The translations under genes were made by a program, and so were the position numbers. Below, one piece after another: positions 6,532 to 16,156 of a stretch of DNA of 32,430 bases. Source of the stretch: Limisoma sp963590405 (GTDB taxonomy: Bacteria; Bacteroidota; Bacteroidia; Bacteroidales; Muribaculaceae); contig CAVAPE010000019.1 in assembly GCA_963590405.1 (NCBI GenBank), forward strand, positions 1-32,430. The letters are read 5' to 3'. Below the pieces are notes generated by a model. It did not search any database, was not told the origin of the DNA, and saw only the letters and a program-made list of their open reading frames with translations. The stretch's first letter is position 1, and the number at the start of each line of letters is the position of its first letter.

Positions 6532-7911
6532 ATGAGTAACTTTAGGTTGATTCATGTGCTTCTTTTGTTGTTTGTGTTATCAGGGATTCCCTGCCAAGCC
6601 GAAGTGATAGAGCAATATAAACCATTGCCCAGTTATCCCTTTGTATATGTGAGCAGCGGCTTGGACGCGCAAATTCCTGAAATCAGCGACTCTCTTTTCA
6701 ATGCCACTGCCAAAGGCATCCGCTTCGATGTGAACCGCACCGAACTGCGGCAGAATGAGCCATTCATAAAACTCTACACCTCGGAGATTGCTCCCTATCT
6801 TAGAGAAAAAGGCTTGGTGCTCCGCAAGATAATCATCAAGGGCGCTGCGTCGCCTGAAGGTCCTTACGACAACAACCGCCGCCTTGGCTTGGGACGTACG
6901 CAACGGCTTGTGGAATTTATCAATAGCCAGTTTGACAACGCTCCCGATGCGTCGATGACCGAATCCAACTTCATCTGCGAGGACTATGAATACCTTACTG
7001 TGCTGATGGCAGAAGCCAACGACGAAGAAACCGCTGCCGTGAAAAAAATCTGGGACGACAGCCACGGCGATGAGCCTTACTGCAAGCGAGAACTCCAGAA
7101 ACTCAATGGCGGCACGACGTGGAACCGCCTCTTGAAGGAATACTTCCCTCAACTGCGCCAGGCGCGCGTAATGATGTTCTTTGGACTGCCGTTGGAAGCT
7201 ACACTTCACGACGGCGACCTCTTGGCGAAGAAGAGCGAACAAGCCGTGCCCACTGCTACTCCGCCCGAAATCCCTACATGGCCAATCGCGCTGAAAAAAG
7301 AGCCTCGGCTACCACTCATAGCGCTGCGCACAAACCTTGTGCACGATTTCTTCTATATGCCCAATTTCGGTTTTGCCCCTTCGGGCAACGTCCAACTTGA
7401 ATTTTTCCCCCTCCACGGACACCTCACCTATAACGCCGGCTTCACTTTCAGCAACCACCGCCACTGGAATGACTACAAATTCTTCCAGATTCGCGACCTT
7501 CAACTCGAACTCCGCCGCTACTTCCGCGAAGGGCATCCTTATCGCGGAGCGTTTCTCGGCGTCTATGCCCACGGCTTCTGCTACGGCATTGGCTTCAACG
7601 AGAAGAAAGGTTGGGAAGGCGAGGGCCTTGGCGCTGGCATCTCTGGCGGCTACACACTCAAACTCAACCGCCGCGGCTCCTTCCGCCTCGAATTTACTGG
7701 CGCGCTCGGCTTCCTTGCCACGCGCCACGACCCGTATGTCTACGGCAACCCCGTGAGCGGCGAGAAAGACGGAAAATACTACTACGACTATACTGGCTCT
7801 GCCAGCAAGTTTAAGAAACGCAACCACATGTTCACATGGTTTGGCCCAACCAACTTGGGCATTCAGTTGACCTACGACATTGTCTATCGCAAGAGAGGAG
7901 GTAAGAAATGA
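6532..7911 (+). CDS. OmpA-like/DUF3575 outer membrane protein of a fimbrial locus
   Basis: The 459-residue protein has an Sec signal peptide (cleavage probably after CQA, about residue 23). A periplasmic OmpA-like region follows (about 60-150: IRFDVNRTELRQNE, then IIIKGAASPEGPYDNNRRLG and an Arg-Leu helix). The C-terminal DUF3575-type region (about 261-459: RTNLVHDFFYMPN, LQLELRRYF, GISGGYTLKL, LGIQLTYDIVYRK) looks like an eight-strand outer membrane barrel. DUF3575 proteins are often encoded next to Bacteroidales fimbrillins, but their role is not established; anchoring or assembly at the outer membrane is plausible. It is first in the operon. The next gene's ATG overlaps its stop by 4 nt. 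Confidence 0.8.
   Translation: MSNFRLIHVLLLLFVLSGIPCQAEVIEQYKPLPSYPFVYVSSGLDAQIPEISDSLFNATAKGIRFDVNRTELRQNEPFIKLYTSEIAPYLREKGLVLRKIIIKGAASPEGPYDNNRRLGLGRTQRLVEFINSQFDNAPDASMTESNFICEDYEYLTVLMAEANDEETAAVKKIWDDSHGDEPYCKRELQKLNGGTTWNRLLKEYFPQLRQARVMMFFGLPLEATLHDGDLLAKKSEQAVPTATPPEIPTWPIALKKEPRLPLIALRTNLVHDFFYMPNFGFAPSGNVQLEFFPLHGHLTYNAGFTFSNHRHWNDYKFFQIRDLQLELRRYFREGHPYRGAFLGVYAHGFCYGIGFNEKKGWEGEGLGAGISGGYTLKLNRRGSFRLEFTGALGFLATRHDPYVYGNPVSGEKDGKYYYDYTGSASKFKKRNHMFTWFGPTNLGIQLTYDIVYRKRGGKK
7893..7902 (+). promoter_or_regulatory. Strong Shine-Dalgarno for the DUF5119-like gene
   Basis: GAGAGGAGGT ends five bases before ATG 7908, giving near-full complementarity to the 16S 3' end. It is embedded in the last codons of the preceding gene. 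Such motifs are uncommon in Bacteroidota. With the 4-nt ATGA overlap, it suggests coupled or re-initiated translation. Confidence 0.6.
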
Positions 7912-9065
7912 AATTGACTAAAAGCATACTCCTTTCGTCGGTGGCTTTGCTTGGCGCAGCCTCTTCGTGCATTGAGCCACCGTTGCACCTACCAACAGAG
8001 GAGGTGCTCGTCGACATGCCAGCGGTAGAGGTGGATATGAATGTGATTTGGGGTGTCGATGCCGACTGGCGCTCGGAATGGTACTACGGTTGGGACGAAG
8101 CCGACCGTCAACTCTCTGGCGACACCTGCTACACCGTGCCGACCAACTATGAGGTGCGACGCTACTACCTCGGCAGCGAAGCCAATGGAGCGCACACGCG
8201 CGACGGTCTCGACGGCTTCACCGTGTTCAGCAACTCGTTCCGCCGCAAATTCCAGTTCGGATATTATGATATGCTCTTTTGGAGCAACATCGACTCCGCC
8301 GACGGCACACAGGTGCTCCTCGTCGACGAGACGTCGCTCGATGAAGTCACAGCCACCACAACCGTTACCCGCGGCATTCTGCGCACTCGCGATGCCTCGA
8401 CGGTAGTGGCTCTCTACAACCAGCCTGAAATCTTCTATTCCGCCTACGAGCGCAACATCTTCATCTCGCAGAACTCTGCTGACTATGACTATTACGACGA
8501 GACGGAGAAGGTGTGGGTGAAGAAACTCCACACCACGCTAAAGCCGTTGGTCTACATATATCTCGTTCAGGTGGTGATGCACAACAACGACGGACGCATC
8601 ACCAACGTGACCGGCGACGCAGCCATCTCGGCGATGGCGAGCGGCGTGAACGTAAACACTCGCTACACCAACAACAAGCCGAGTATGGTCTACTTCCCGA
8701 TGCGTATGAAGAAGGGCATAAGCGTCAACGGCGAGTCGTGCGACATTGCCGGCGGCAAGTTGACCACCTTCGGACTCTGCGACATGGCAGGCTATGAGGC
8801 GCAGTCGCGCGCACAATATCAAGGCAGCCGCACCGACGTGGACAACCGCCTCTATTTCACGCTGCATTTCAGCAACGGAACAGAAAGAACATTTGACTAT
8901 CTGGTAACCGACCAATGCCGTGCGCACTGTCACGGCGGCGTCATTACCATCCATATAGACTGTAGCCAGATTACTCCGCCAACACCCGAAGAACAGGGCG
9001 ACGGAAACGTCTTTGTGCCTACAGTCGAGGACTACGACCAAGTGGAATACGACATATTGATGTAG
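7908..9065 (+). CDS. DUF5119-like lipoprotein of the fimbrial locus
   Basis: The 385-residue protein has a lipoprotein signal with lipobox ASSC (Cys21) followed by IEPPLHLP. Next come a short beta strand (VDMNVIW), the WRSEWYYGWDE block and beta-rich sequence. The pattern fits the DUF5119 family, which I recognise from Bacteroides fimbriae loci; the assignment is by resemblance only. Unlike the eleven following genes, it shows no Arg-(Ala/Ser) processing site after the lipid Cys. It would therefore stay lipid-anchored, which makes it a candidate for the pilus base or anchor (the role of FimB/Mfa2 in Porphyromonas). That is inference. It is translationally coupled to the DUF3575 gene, and the first pilin follows after 38 nt. 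Confidence 0.65.
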   Translation: MKLTKSILLSSVALLGAASSCIEPPLHLPTEEVLVDMPAVEVDMNVIWGVDADWRSEWYYGWDEADRQLSGDTCYTVPTNYEVRRYYLGSEANGAHTRDGLDGFTVFSNSFRRKFQFGYYDMLFWSNIDSADGTQVLLVDETSLDEVTATTTVTRGILRTRDASTVVALYNQPEIFYSAYERNIFISQNSADYDYYDETEKVWVKKLHTTLKPLVYIYLVQVVMHNNDGRITNVTGDAAISAMASGVNVNTRYTNNKPSMVYFPMRMKKGISVNGESCDIAGGKLTTFGLCDMAGYEAQSRAQYQGSRTDVDNRLYFTLHFSNGTERTFDYLVTDQCRAHCHGGVITIHIDCSQITPPTPEEQGDGNVFVPTVEDYDQVEYDILM

Positions 9066-9103
9066 AAAGACAACAAACTATATACGTTTAATATTAACCA
9101 TTT

Positions 9104-10426
9104 ATGAAAGAAAGAAATTTATTGTTGGTTGCATCCGCCTTATTGCTGACGGCATGCTCCAATGATTTTGAGAATTTAGCAAACGAAGGGAACAAGACTT
9201 CGGAAGATGCCATCGGTTTCGAGATTCTCAACCGGAACACTATCAAAACGCGTGCATCACAGTATCTTCAGGATGCAGGGCACTACAACTTCGGCGTGTT
9301 TGCCTACAAAAACACCGACGGCGCTGCTCAGCAGGTTGTGATGGACAACTACCTCGTTGGCTATGGCGACGACACCAACAAAAAGGGTTACAAATTCTCT
9401 GAAGCCGAGCAGACAACATTGAAAGAGTCTCAGTGGGCTTACGAGAAACTCGGTACTGCAGAGTATGCCTATGCAGGCGATGAAGGCTACTATCAGCAAA
9501 GCCAGGCAGACTATATGTCGAACCACGCAAATCAGTTCCTCAAATATTGGGACTACGCATCGTCATCGGTCGACTTCTATGCTTATGCTCCTTACATCAA
9601 CGGCGCAAACACAGCAACATTCGACCCAGCAACTAAGGTGCTCACCATCCCAGGCCTCGCACTCTCCGACGGTTACGACGACGCTTCGCTTCACGACTAC
9701 CTCTATGCCTACAAAGGTGTGAACAAGAGCGCATACAACAACAAGGTGCAGATTGCATTCAACCGTATCGGTGCACAGATCCAAATCGGTTTCTATGAGA
9801 ACATCGACGGCTACAAGGTTGAAATCCTCGACCTTAAGGAAGGCACTTACGACGGCGTTTGCGCTGCTCCTGCAGTGAAAAATGCTGACGTCTACTCTCG
9901 CGGCGTGCTCTACCACAAAGGTGGCGCAACAGTGGACTTCTCTACTTCCGACAGCCCAGTGCTCAACATCACAGGCACCGACGCACAGAAGTTTGCCGAC
10001 GACGAATATCTTAAATTCGTCATCCCAACAGGTACAATCTCTACTGAAAAGACTGCACCTACAATGTCTGCTACCAAGTACTATTTGATTCCTGCCAACG
10101 CAACAAACAAGACTGGTCTTACTTTCCACGTTACTTACAAGTTGACTTCGGAAGACACCAACGAAACAATCATCGTAAGAAACGCTACAGTCTATGTTCC
10201 GTTTGCCAATGAAGACGGTACAACTTACTGCGACTGGAAATCGAACTACATCTACAAGTATATCTTCAGAATTACGAAGAACTCTACAGGTAGCACTGAC
10301 CCGGGCACAACAATCGACCCGACCGACCCATCGCAGGACGACGACACAGCCCTCAAGCCAATCATCTTCGACGGTTGCACAGTTCAGGACTGGGAATCTA
10401 CTTCGTCATACCACGACATTAACTAA
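9104..10426 (+). CDS. Fimbrillin, probable major shaft subunit (FimA/Mfa1-like)
   Basis: The 440-residue lipoprotein has lipobox LTAC (Cys18). It has a short A1-like strand (AIGFEI, 36-41) and the processing motif TIKTR|AS with Arg50. Its core resembles P. gingivalis FimA/Mfa1: FYAYAPY, the FNRIGAQIQIGFY block at 219, and the closing WKSNYIYKYIFRIT, PIIFDGCTVQDW segment. The C-terminal part after the core (about 385-440) is long enough to serve as a donor strand. After Lgt/Lsp/Lol handling, cleavage after Arg50 would open a groove filled by the next subunit. An AT-rich, SD-less 38-nt leader and frequent GCA/CCA/ACA codons set it apart from its neighbours and suggest high expression. The major-subunit role is inferred. 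Confidence 0.8.
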   Translation: MKERNLLLVASALLLTACSNDFENLANEGNKTSEDAIGFEILNRNTIKTRASQYLQDAGHYNFGVFAYKNTDGAAQQVVMDNYLVGYGDDTNKKGYKFSEAEQTTLKESQWAYEKLGTAEYAYAGDEGYYQQSQADYMSNHANQFLKYWDYASSSVDFYAYAPYINGANTATFDPATKVLTIPGLALSDGYDDASLHDYLYAYKGVNKSAYNNKVQIAFNRIGAQIQIGFYENIDGYKVEILDLKEGTYDGVCAAPAVKNADVYSRGVLYHKGGATVDFSTSDSPVLNITGTDAQKFADDEYLKFVIPTGTISTEKTAPTMSATKYYLIPANATNKTGLTFHVTYKLTSEDTNETIIVRNATVYVPFANEDGTTYCDWKSNYIYKYIFRITKNSTGSTDPGTTIDPTDPSQDDDTALKPIIFDGCTVQDWESTSSYHDIN

Positions 10427-10437
10427 TTGAATTGACA

Positions 10438-11694
10438 ATGAAACGTACTGTTGCATATCTCTCCATTGCACTGCTCACGGCTGTGGCATCAGGCTGTTCC
10501 TCCAACTCTTTAATCAACGAGGAAGAGCCCGACACGCCCGACGTTACGCCAATGCGGTTTAGCGCGCCGTCGGTAGGAAATATGGAGACACGTTCTACTC
10601 GGGCTTCACAAGCCCTTACCTCCGACTTCCTTGTGAGCGCCTACAAGGCTTACGCGACGTCGGGGCAGCAGACCGTGATGGAGCAGTACCAAGCACTCTT
10701 CCAGCAGGATGGTTGGAGCGGTACTGATGCAAAATGGAACACAGTGGGAGGCACTGCCGACGGTTACTATCAGAACCAGTTGGAGAAATATTGGGATCTC
10801 TCAGCCTTCCCTTACCAGTTCATCGCTATCGCTCCGGCTCCAATCCTGAATAATGCTGTCATGAATGGCTTTGCCGTGACAGACAAGCAAGTAAGTATCC
10901 AGCAAAGCCTGCAATCGCAGTCGGCAATCGACGGCGTCGTTTCCCCCACATGCGCCGACCAGTACTACGTGGCGCAGTTGCGGCGGCAGCGCAATGCTGA
11001 CAACGCAGACAAGACCGACGACATTGACATGGTAACTGGCAAGACCATCGGCACGGGTGGCGATTCACCCACAAAGGCCGTACCTCTGCCATTCCATCGC
11101 TTGTCATCGAAAGTGCGTTTCGGCATTTACACTACAATGCCAGTCGTGGAAACCCAAAGCGTCAAAATCAAGGATGTAACCTTTAAAGTGATGTCGTCAC
11201 ATGTTCAGGGCTTCACAACATCTGCTGAAAACTATTCTATCAACCTCAGCCTGAACAACAATATCAATGACGGACAATTTGGCAATCTGTCATTACAGTC
11301 GGGCTACAAGCAACTGCTGTCGTTCTCTGGACCGTCAGACACATTTTCCGACGCTTATTTGGAAAAACACGAATGGAAAACGAAAAACGATGTAAACGCT
11401 TACTACTTCGAATGTAAGGACGGTTTGCTGCAAGTGCCGCAAGGCAATGTCAAACTGTTTGTGTCCTTCACATTGGAGCCTCTCAGCGGAGAGCCTTACA
11501 CCGTTACCGATTATCCGCTGACCATTACCGATTCAGACGGCAACGTGGTGTCGGAATACACCTGGCGACCTAATTGCCTATATACATACTACATCGTGGT
11601 GAACCGCCTGTTCTCCTACGATATTTCATTTACCGCCACCATTTCCGATTGGGAAGACGTGGATGGACAAACATCAACAAACCTGGAGGAATAA
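10438..11694 (+). CDS. Fimbrillin-like lipoprotein, single domain
   Basis: This 418-residue protein has lipobox ASGC (Cys20) and an A1-like strand (PMRFSA). The Arg-rich processing region METRSTRAS offers Arg52 or Arg55 as the cut site. The fimbrillin core has FPYQFIAIAPAP, then PFHRLSSKVRFGIY at about 218-231 and the end block WRPNCLYTYYIVVNRL... TATISDW. The conserved His block sits at nearly the same residue as in the preceding pilin, suggesting a close relationship. A hydrophilic loop (about 182-212: NADNADKTDDID and a Gly/Ser-rich stretch) may be exposed. The ATG at 10438 is 11 nt after the previous stop; a TTG two codons upstream is less likely. It could be a second shaft or adaptor subunit. 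Confidence 0.8.
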   Translation: MKRTVAYLSIALLTAVASGCSSNSLINEEEPDTPDVTPMRFSAPSVGNMETRSTRASQALTSDFLVSAYKAYATSGQQTVMEQYQALFQQDGWSGTDAKWNTVGGTADGYYQNQLEKYWDLSAFPYQFIAIAPAPILNNAVMNGFAVTDKQVSIQQSLQSQSAIDGVVSPTCADQYYVAQLRRQRNADNADKTDDIDMVTGKTIGTGGDSPTKAVPLPFHRLSSKVRFGIYTTMPVVETQSVKIKDVTFKVMSSHVQGFTTSAENYSINLSLNNNINDGQFGNLSLQSGYKQLLSFSGPSDTFSDAYLEKHEWKTKNDVNAYYFECKDGLLQVPQGNVKLFVSFTLEPLSGEPYTVTDYPLTITDSDGNVVSEYTWRPNCLYTYYIVVNRLFSYDISFTATISDWEDVDGQTSTNLEE

Positions 11695-11730
11695 TCATAA
11701 ATCAGAGAAAAAACAAAAAACTATATAACA

Positions 11731-13929
11731 ATGAACAAGTATCTCACTACACTGGGCTTAGCCTCGGCTCTTATTGCAACGTCGTGCTCTAACGATGATG
11801 TCTTACCAAAGAGCGATTCAGAGAAGTCAGCCATTGAGTTTTCGATGACCGACAACAACACAGTAAAATCTGTTAGCGGACAGTCGCGCGCAGGCTTTTC
11901 TAAAACAACGGGTATCGTAATGCGCATGGCAGCAACAAATGCCGCCGACGCAGCGCAGACGAAGTACACCCGCACAGAGGCTACTGCCGAAACTGGCACT
12001 AACTATTCTACTTTGAGTTTCAGCGACGGCGGCACCAACACCCGCTATTGGGATGATGCCTATGGTCGCAACACGTTGCTCTCAATCTATGCCGTTGCCG
12101 TTCCCGACAAGACTGGCGTAATTGCTGCCAGTGCACTCAAGGGCGATAACACTTGGAGCGACAACAGCGACAATACTCTCTCCTGGAGCGTGGGAACAAC
12201 CCAAACCAGTGATGTGATTTCAAATGAGGACCTCGTTTATAGTAACAACATTCAGCCTACATTCACTGAATACAACCAAAAGAACGGTGTCTACAAATAC
12301 GATTTCGCGACAAGCAGTTATCCAGCCTTCGACGGCACAGACTTCAGCACGTTGATTGATGGTCAGATGCAGTTCCGCCTGAAACAGGCAACTGTTACCG
12401 ATGGTCCAGGTAAGTTTGACAAGGGTAACCTTAACTTCGTTCACGCCCTTAGCCGTATCACGTTGAATGTGGTTCTTGGCGAAGGCTTTACAGGCACCAA
12501 CACCATTTCTAACGTGAAGATGTTTGGTATGCCGCAAACAGGTACGTTTGATGTGCAGCAAGGCTTGTTCACAACCACAACGACAAGCGACATCAATATG
12601 GCCACACTCGCCGACAAAAAGTACATCGGTCAAGTGTTGCCGGGCTATGTGTTCGCTACTGGTACAGAGGCCAACGTGCTTCAGTTTGAAGTGGCTGGCA
12701 ACCTCTATTATGTAACGCAAGGAAGCATCTATACTGCTCTCAACACCACTGCAAACCAGTCGAAACTGAAATATACCGACGGCAATAACGGCATCGTTAT
12801 GCAGCAGGGTCAGAACTACATCCTCACAGTCACTGTCAACAAAACAAAGATTGACAAGATTACTGCTACGTTGGCCGACTGGACAGAACTCACTGGTGAA
12901 TTTGAGAGAAACAACGCATATCTGTCGTTCTCGTTCAGTGATTACGGAGGCGACGCTTCTACCAACTTCTCTCTCTACCGCTCTGCTTCAGCCTACACCG
13001 ACTATGTAGTAGGCGAGCCTTACGAGAAGCACTACGACTGGGAAACAAACTATGCTGGCAACATCGCTTCACTTACCGCTCCAGCAGCAGGTAGCAATGT
13101 TTGGCAGACCAACTGGCTCTGGGACGACAACAAGACGTTCTATCACTTACGTATGGTCGGCACCGACGGCACAAATGAAAGAACTATCAGCACCGAAAAT
13201 GGCAAAGACTACTTCGACATCGCTGCTGGCGCAACCAATGGCAACTACCGTTGGGGCGCACCGATGATTAACGGAAAAACTCTCGGCTACGACCTCACCA
13301 ACGGCTTTGACTATAGTGCAACCGACCACCACATCAGCCACGCTATCGGCGCAACCAACGATGTTCTCCACTTCACCGAGGTTAATATGTTGAGCCACAT
13401 CAAGGTGATTGTAAAGACAACTACTGGTGACAACAAGGTAACTCTCTACGATGCCACAAAGGGTATGACCAAAGTGTCGTTGACGCACATCTACAAGAAT
13501 GGTAGGGTATATATGGGCAACGGCTTGGTAGCCGCTACCGGCACTCGCTCAGCGACTGCCACTGAGATGACAGCACCAGATGCATCGAAGGCAAGCGCCT
13601 ATGCAATCGACGGCAGTTTCGACTACTATGTAGTGCCTCAGGCATTGGTCGACAACGACACTTATGTTGGCTTGACCATCGAGACACCTGACAAAAACAT
13701 CTACTACGTTGTAGAGAAACTCAGCACCATCCTGGCGTCTACAGTAACTAGTGCACAGAATGTGGCTATCGGCCAGTCAAAAGGTCAAGCCATCACTTAC
13801 TGGTATCCTAACTGCTGCTACACTTACACAGTCACATTGTCTAAGGCTGGCATCGACAAGTTTACCGCAACACTCGTGCCTTACACCGAAATTACTGGTG
13901 AAAATACAGATATAACAATCGAAGACTAA
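11731..13929 (+). CDS. Two-domain fimbrillin-like lipoprotein (first of three tandem paralogues)
   Basis: The 732-residue protein has lipobox ATSC (Cys19), strand AIEFSM and the processing site SGQSR|AG (Arg53). Domain 1 (about 54-390) contains RYWDDAYGRN, NFVHALSRITLNV at 235, and NYILTVTVNKTKIDKITATLADW. Domain 2 (about 395-732) contains FSLYRSAS, NMLSHIKVIV near 551, YYVVPQAL and CYTYTVTLSKAGIDKFTATL. Two complete fimbrillin folds in one chain with a single Arg site is unusual for a classical shaft pilin. It shares the domain order with the next two genes. Like the first pilin, it has an AT-rich 36-nt leader with no SD. Its role (stalk, adaptor or cap) is unknown. Confidence 0.8.
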   Translation: MNKYLTTLGLASALIATSCSNDDVLPKSDSEKSAIEFSMTDNNTVKSVSGQSRAGFSKTTGIVMRMAATNAADAAQTKYTRTEATAETGTNYSTLSFSDGGTNTRYWDDAYGRNTLLSIYAVAVPDKTGVIAASALKGDNTWSDNSDNTLSWSVGTTQTSDVISNEDLVYSNNIQPTFTEYNQKNGVYKYDFATSSYPAFDGTDFSTLIDGQMQFRLKQATVTDGPGKFDKGNLNFVHALSRITLNVVLGEGFTGTNTISNVKMFGMPQTGTFDVQQGLFTTTTTSDINMATLADKKYIGQVLPGYVFATGTEANVLQFEVAGNLYYVTQGSIYTALNTTANQSKLKYTDGNNGIVMQQGQNYILTVTVNKTKIDKITATLADWTELTGEFERNNAYLSFSFSDYGGDASTNFSLYRSASAYTDYVVGEPYEKHYDWETNYAGNIASLTAPAAGSNVWQTNWLWDDNKTFYHLRMVGTDGTNERTISTENGKDYFDIAAGATNGNYRWGAPMINGKTLGYDLTNGFDYSATDHHISHAIGATNDVLHFTEVNMLSHIKVIVKTTTGDNKVTLYDATKGMTKVSLTHIYKNGRVYMGNGLVAATGTRSATATEMTAPDASKASAYAIDGSFDYYVVPQALVDNDTYVGLTIETPDKNIYYVVEKLSTILASTVTSAQNVAIGQSKGQAITYWYPNCCYTYTVTLSKAGIDKFTATLVPYTEITGENTDITIED

Positions 13930-13933
13930 TCGT

Positions 13934-16156
13934 ATGCAAATGACGATAAAATTCAAATGGTTGGCAGTAGCATCACTCGCGGCGCTTGCGTCGTGCAGTG
14001 ATGACACTGCCGTGCCATATTCCGTCGGCTCGGATGACAACGCCTTCGCCCTGACTTTGGGCGTGGACAACAGTCTCGGCGGCGAATCGTCGAATATTCT
14101 AAAACGCAAAAGCGCAACCCGTGCTGGCGACGCAACGGACACTTATGTGAGTCTGACCACTGGCACAGGCATCCGCATGAGGGTGGAAGGCGCATGGACA
14201 AAGGGGAGCACCACTGAAGCGATTGTCAAGACAACCCATGCCGTAGCCGGCACTCCGGCAACCGATGCAACCTATAACCCCGTTTCGGGCTTCACCCCGA
14301 TGCTCTATTGGGACGATTTCGGCGCTGCCGACCCCGACAACAAGGCAAACACCGACAAGGGCGTTGACATCTACGCCGTGGCTATCGACGGACTGGCAAC
14401 GGCTCCCGATATGGCTGACGACGCTTGGGGCGACGCTTCTGCCGAGAGCAATCTCCTTGCTTGGAACACCGAGGACAACAGCACCGACCTTTTGCTGAAC
14501 AAAGACCTTCTCGTAGCCAACAATCTTAGCGGCGACGGCACTCCGGGTCGTTTGACCTTCGAGGAGCACAAGGCCATCAGAAAAGGGGAGAGCACAGCCG
14601 ACCCAACGCAGTCACGCTTGGTGTTCCGCCATGTGTTGAGCAAAATCACGTTCAACCTCAAGGCTGGCAATGGCTTTACGAACTATAAGTTTGTAAGCAC
14701 TCCTGTCGTGACCCTCACGCGCTCGAAGAGCAGTGCTGCGGCGAAGGAGTATTATTGCTATGTCGACGGCAATGTCAACGTCAAGCAAGGCGTTGCCACG
14801 GCAACTGGCGATTGTGTGGCTGTAACACCTAAAAAGACCGGCGAATCAATGTCGGGCACAAATCAGGTGGTCAAGGAAGAGGCTGTGGTATATCCCGGCT
14901 CGCCAATCTGCACCACAGCAACCGACATTGTGGCAATGATTAATGCCGACGACAACCTCTACTACCTCACCGCTTCGGAAATCAAGAAAGCCATCGACGA
15001 TGCGTTCACTTCGGAGGATGCTTCGACGAAATATCTGACCAAGGCGGGCTACAATTATGTGTTCAACGTTACCGTCAACAAAACGGGCATCAGCGTGACT
15101 GCCACTCTGGTGGACTGGAACTACCTCAGCGGTGAGTATGAGCCGAAGATTGACGTGACTGCCAATGTGGGCGATGCAGGAAGCGCGGCGACAATAGATT
15201 CGTTTAGTTTCTATCGCATGGCTGACGAGACTACGGGTGCCGACCGCAAGTATAACCTCTCATTTAAGAGCGGCAACTACTACGGCGAGGAGGCGCACGC
15301 GCAGTTGTCGACCACTGGCGAATGCACGTTCTTTACTCCCGACGGCTCGGCTGAGACAAACCTCTACTGGCCTGACCACCAGACCCACTACCACTTCCGT
15401 GGCGTTTATCCGCAGACAAGCACCTCGGCTTCCGACAGCGACAAACCTCTTGTCATCGACGAGGCGACAACTGGCAACCAGGCAATCAAGGTGGCTAACT
15501 GCAAATACGACGCAACGAAATTCCCGTGCAACCTGATGATTGGTGCGCCAGAAATCAAAGCCGGCACGATGTGCGGCAACGAGGACCACACCAATGGTGC
15601 CGGTCCCGTCGATATGTCGGAGCATGGCATCTGCGCCCGCGAAGGCAAGGTGAACCTTAACTTCCGCTATATGATGTCGCAGGTTGAGGTGAAACTCGTA
15701 ACCACGACAGGCAACGACAAAGTGACCATCAACGGCAAGACCAAGGTGGAAATTGAAAACGCCCAAACCGACGGTTGGGTAGGGCTCGACAGCCGTGCCA
15801 TCGATAAATATGGCACTACTTCCGACTATCTGCTCAGCAACACCACCGCCGACGCCGCTTGCCTCCTGCGCCACGACTGCGTTGTGCCACAGGCTTTGGC
15901 AGGATTGAAGTTTAAGATTTCGATTCTCGACGATGAGGGCAATGTCGCTGCAATCTACCGCGCAACGATTTCCGACATCAAGGTGAAGGAAACCGACAGC
16001 GACGGCAATGTAACTGGCGATGCCCAGACCATCACGGCGTGGGAAGCAGGGAAGAAGTACACATACACTCTTACGCTTAGAAAAACCAAGGTGACAGTTA
16101 CAGCAACCATCACCGATTGGACAACAAAAACAGCTGATTCTGATATATGGCTATAA
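13934..16156 (+). CDS. Two-domain fimbrillin-like lipoprotein (second paralogue)
   Basis: The 740-residue protein has lipobox LASC (Cys21), strand FALTLG and processing site KSATR|AG (Arg63). Domain 1 (about 64-392) shows MLYWDDFGAAD, FRHVLSKITFNL at 231, and YNYVFNVTVNKTGISVTATLVDW. Domain 2 (about 400-740) shows FSFYRMAD, NLYWPDHQTHYHFRG, NFRYMMSQVEVKLVTTTGNDKVT at 576, DCVVPQAL and WEAGKKYTYTLTLRKT...TATITDW. It is a paralogue of the 11731 and 16156 products in both domains. It starts 4 nt after the previous stop; the ATG at 13940 is an alternative. Its stop TAA shares its last base with the next ATG. Confidence 0.8.
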   Translation: MQMTIKFKWLAVASLAALASCSDDTAVPYSVGSDDNAFALTLGVDNSLGGESSNILKRKSATRAGDATDTYVSLTTGTGIRMRVEGAWTKGSTTEAIVKTTHAVAGTPATDATYNPVSGFTPMLYWDDFGAADPDNKANTDKGVDIYAVAIDGLATAPDMADDAWGDASAESNLLAWNTEDNSTDLLLNKDLLVANNLSGDGTPGRLTFEEHKAIRKGESTADPTQSRLVFRHVLSKITFNLKAGNGFTNYKFVSTPVVTLTRSKSSAAAKEYYCYVDGNVNVKQGVATATGDCVAVTPKKTGESMSGTNQVVKEEAVVYPGSPICTTATDIVAMINADDNLYYLTASEIKKAIDDAFTSEDASTKYLTKAGYNYVFNVTVNKTGISVTATLVDWNYLSGEYEPKIDVTANVGDAGSAATIDSFSFYRMADETTGADRKYNLSFKSGNYYGEEAHAQLSTTGECTFFTPDGSAETNLYWPDHQTHYHFRGVYPQTSTSASDSDKPLVIDEATTGNQAIKVANCKYDATKFPCNLMIGAPEIKAGTMCGNEDHTNGAGPVDMSEHGICAREGKVNLNFRYMMSQVEVKLVTTTGNDKVTINGKTKVEIENAQTDGWVGLDSRAIDKYGTTSDYLLSNTTADAACLLRHDCVVPQALAGLKFKISILDDEGNVAAIYRATISDIKVKETDSDGNVTGDAQTITAWEAGKKYTYTLTLRKTKVTVTATITDWTTKTADSDIWL

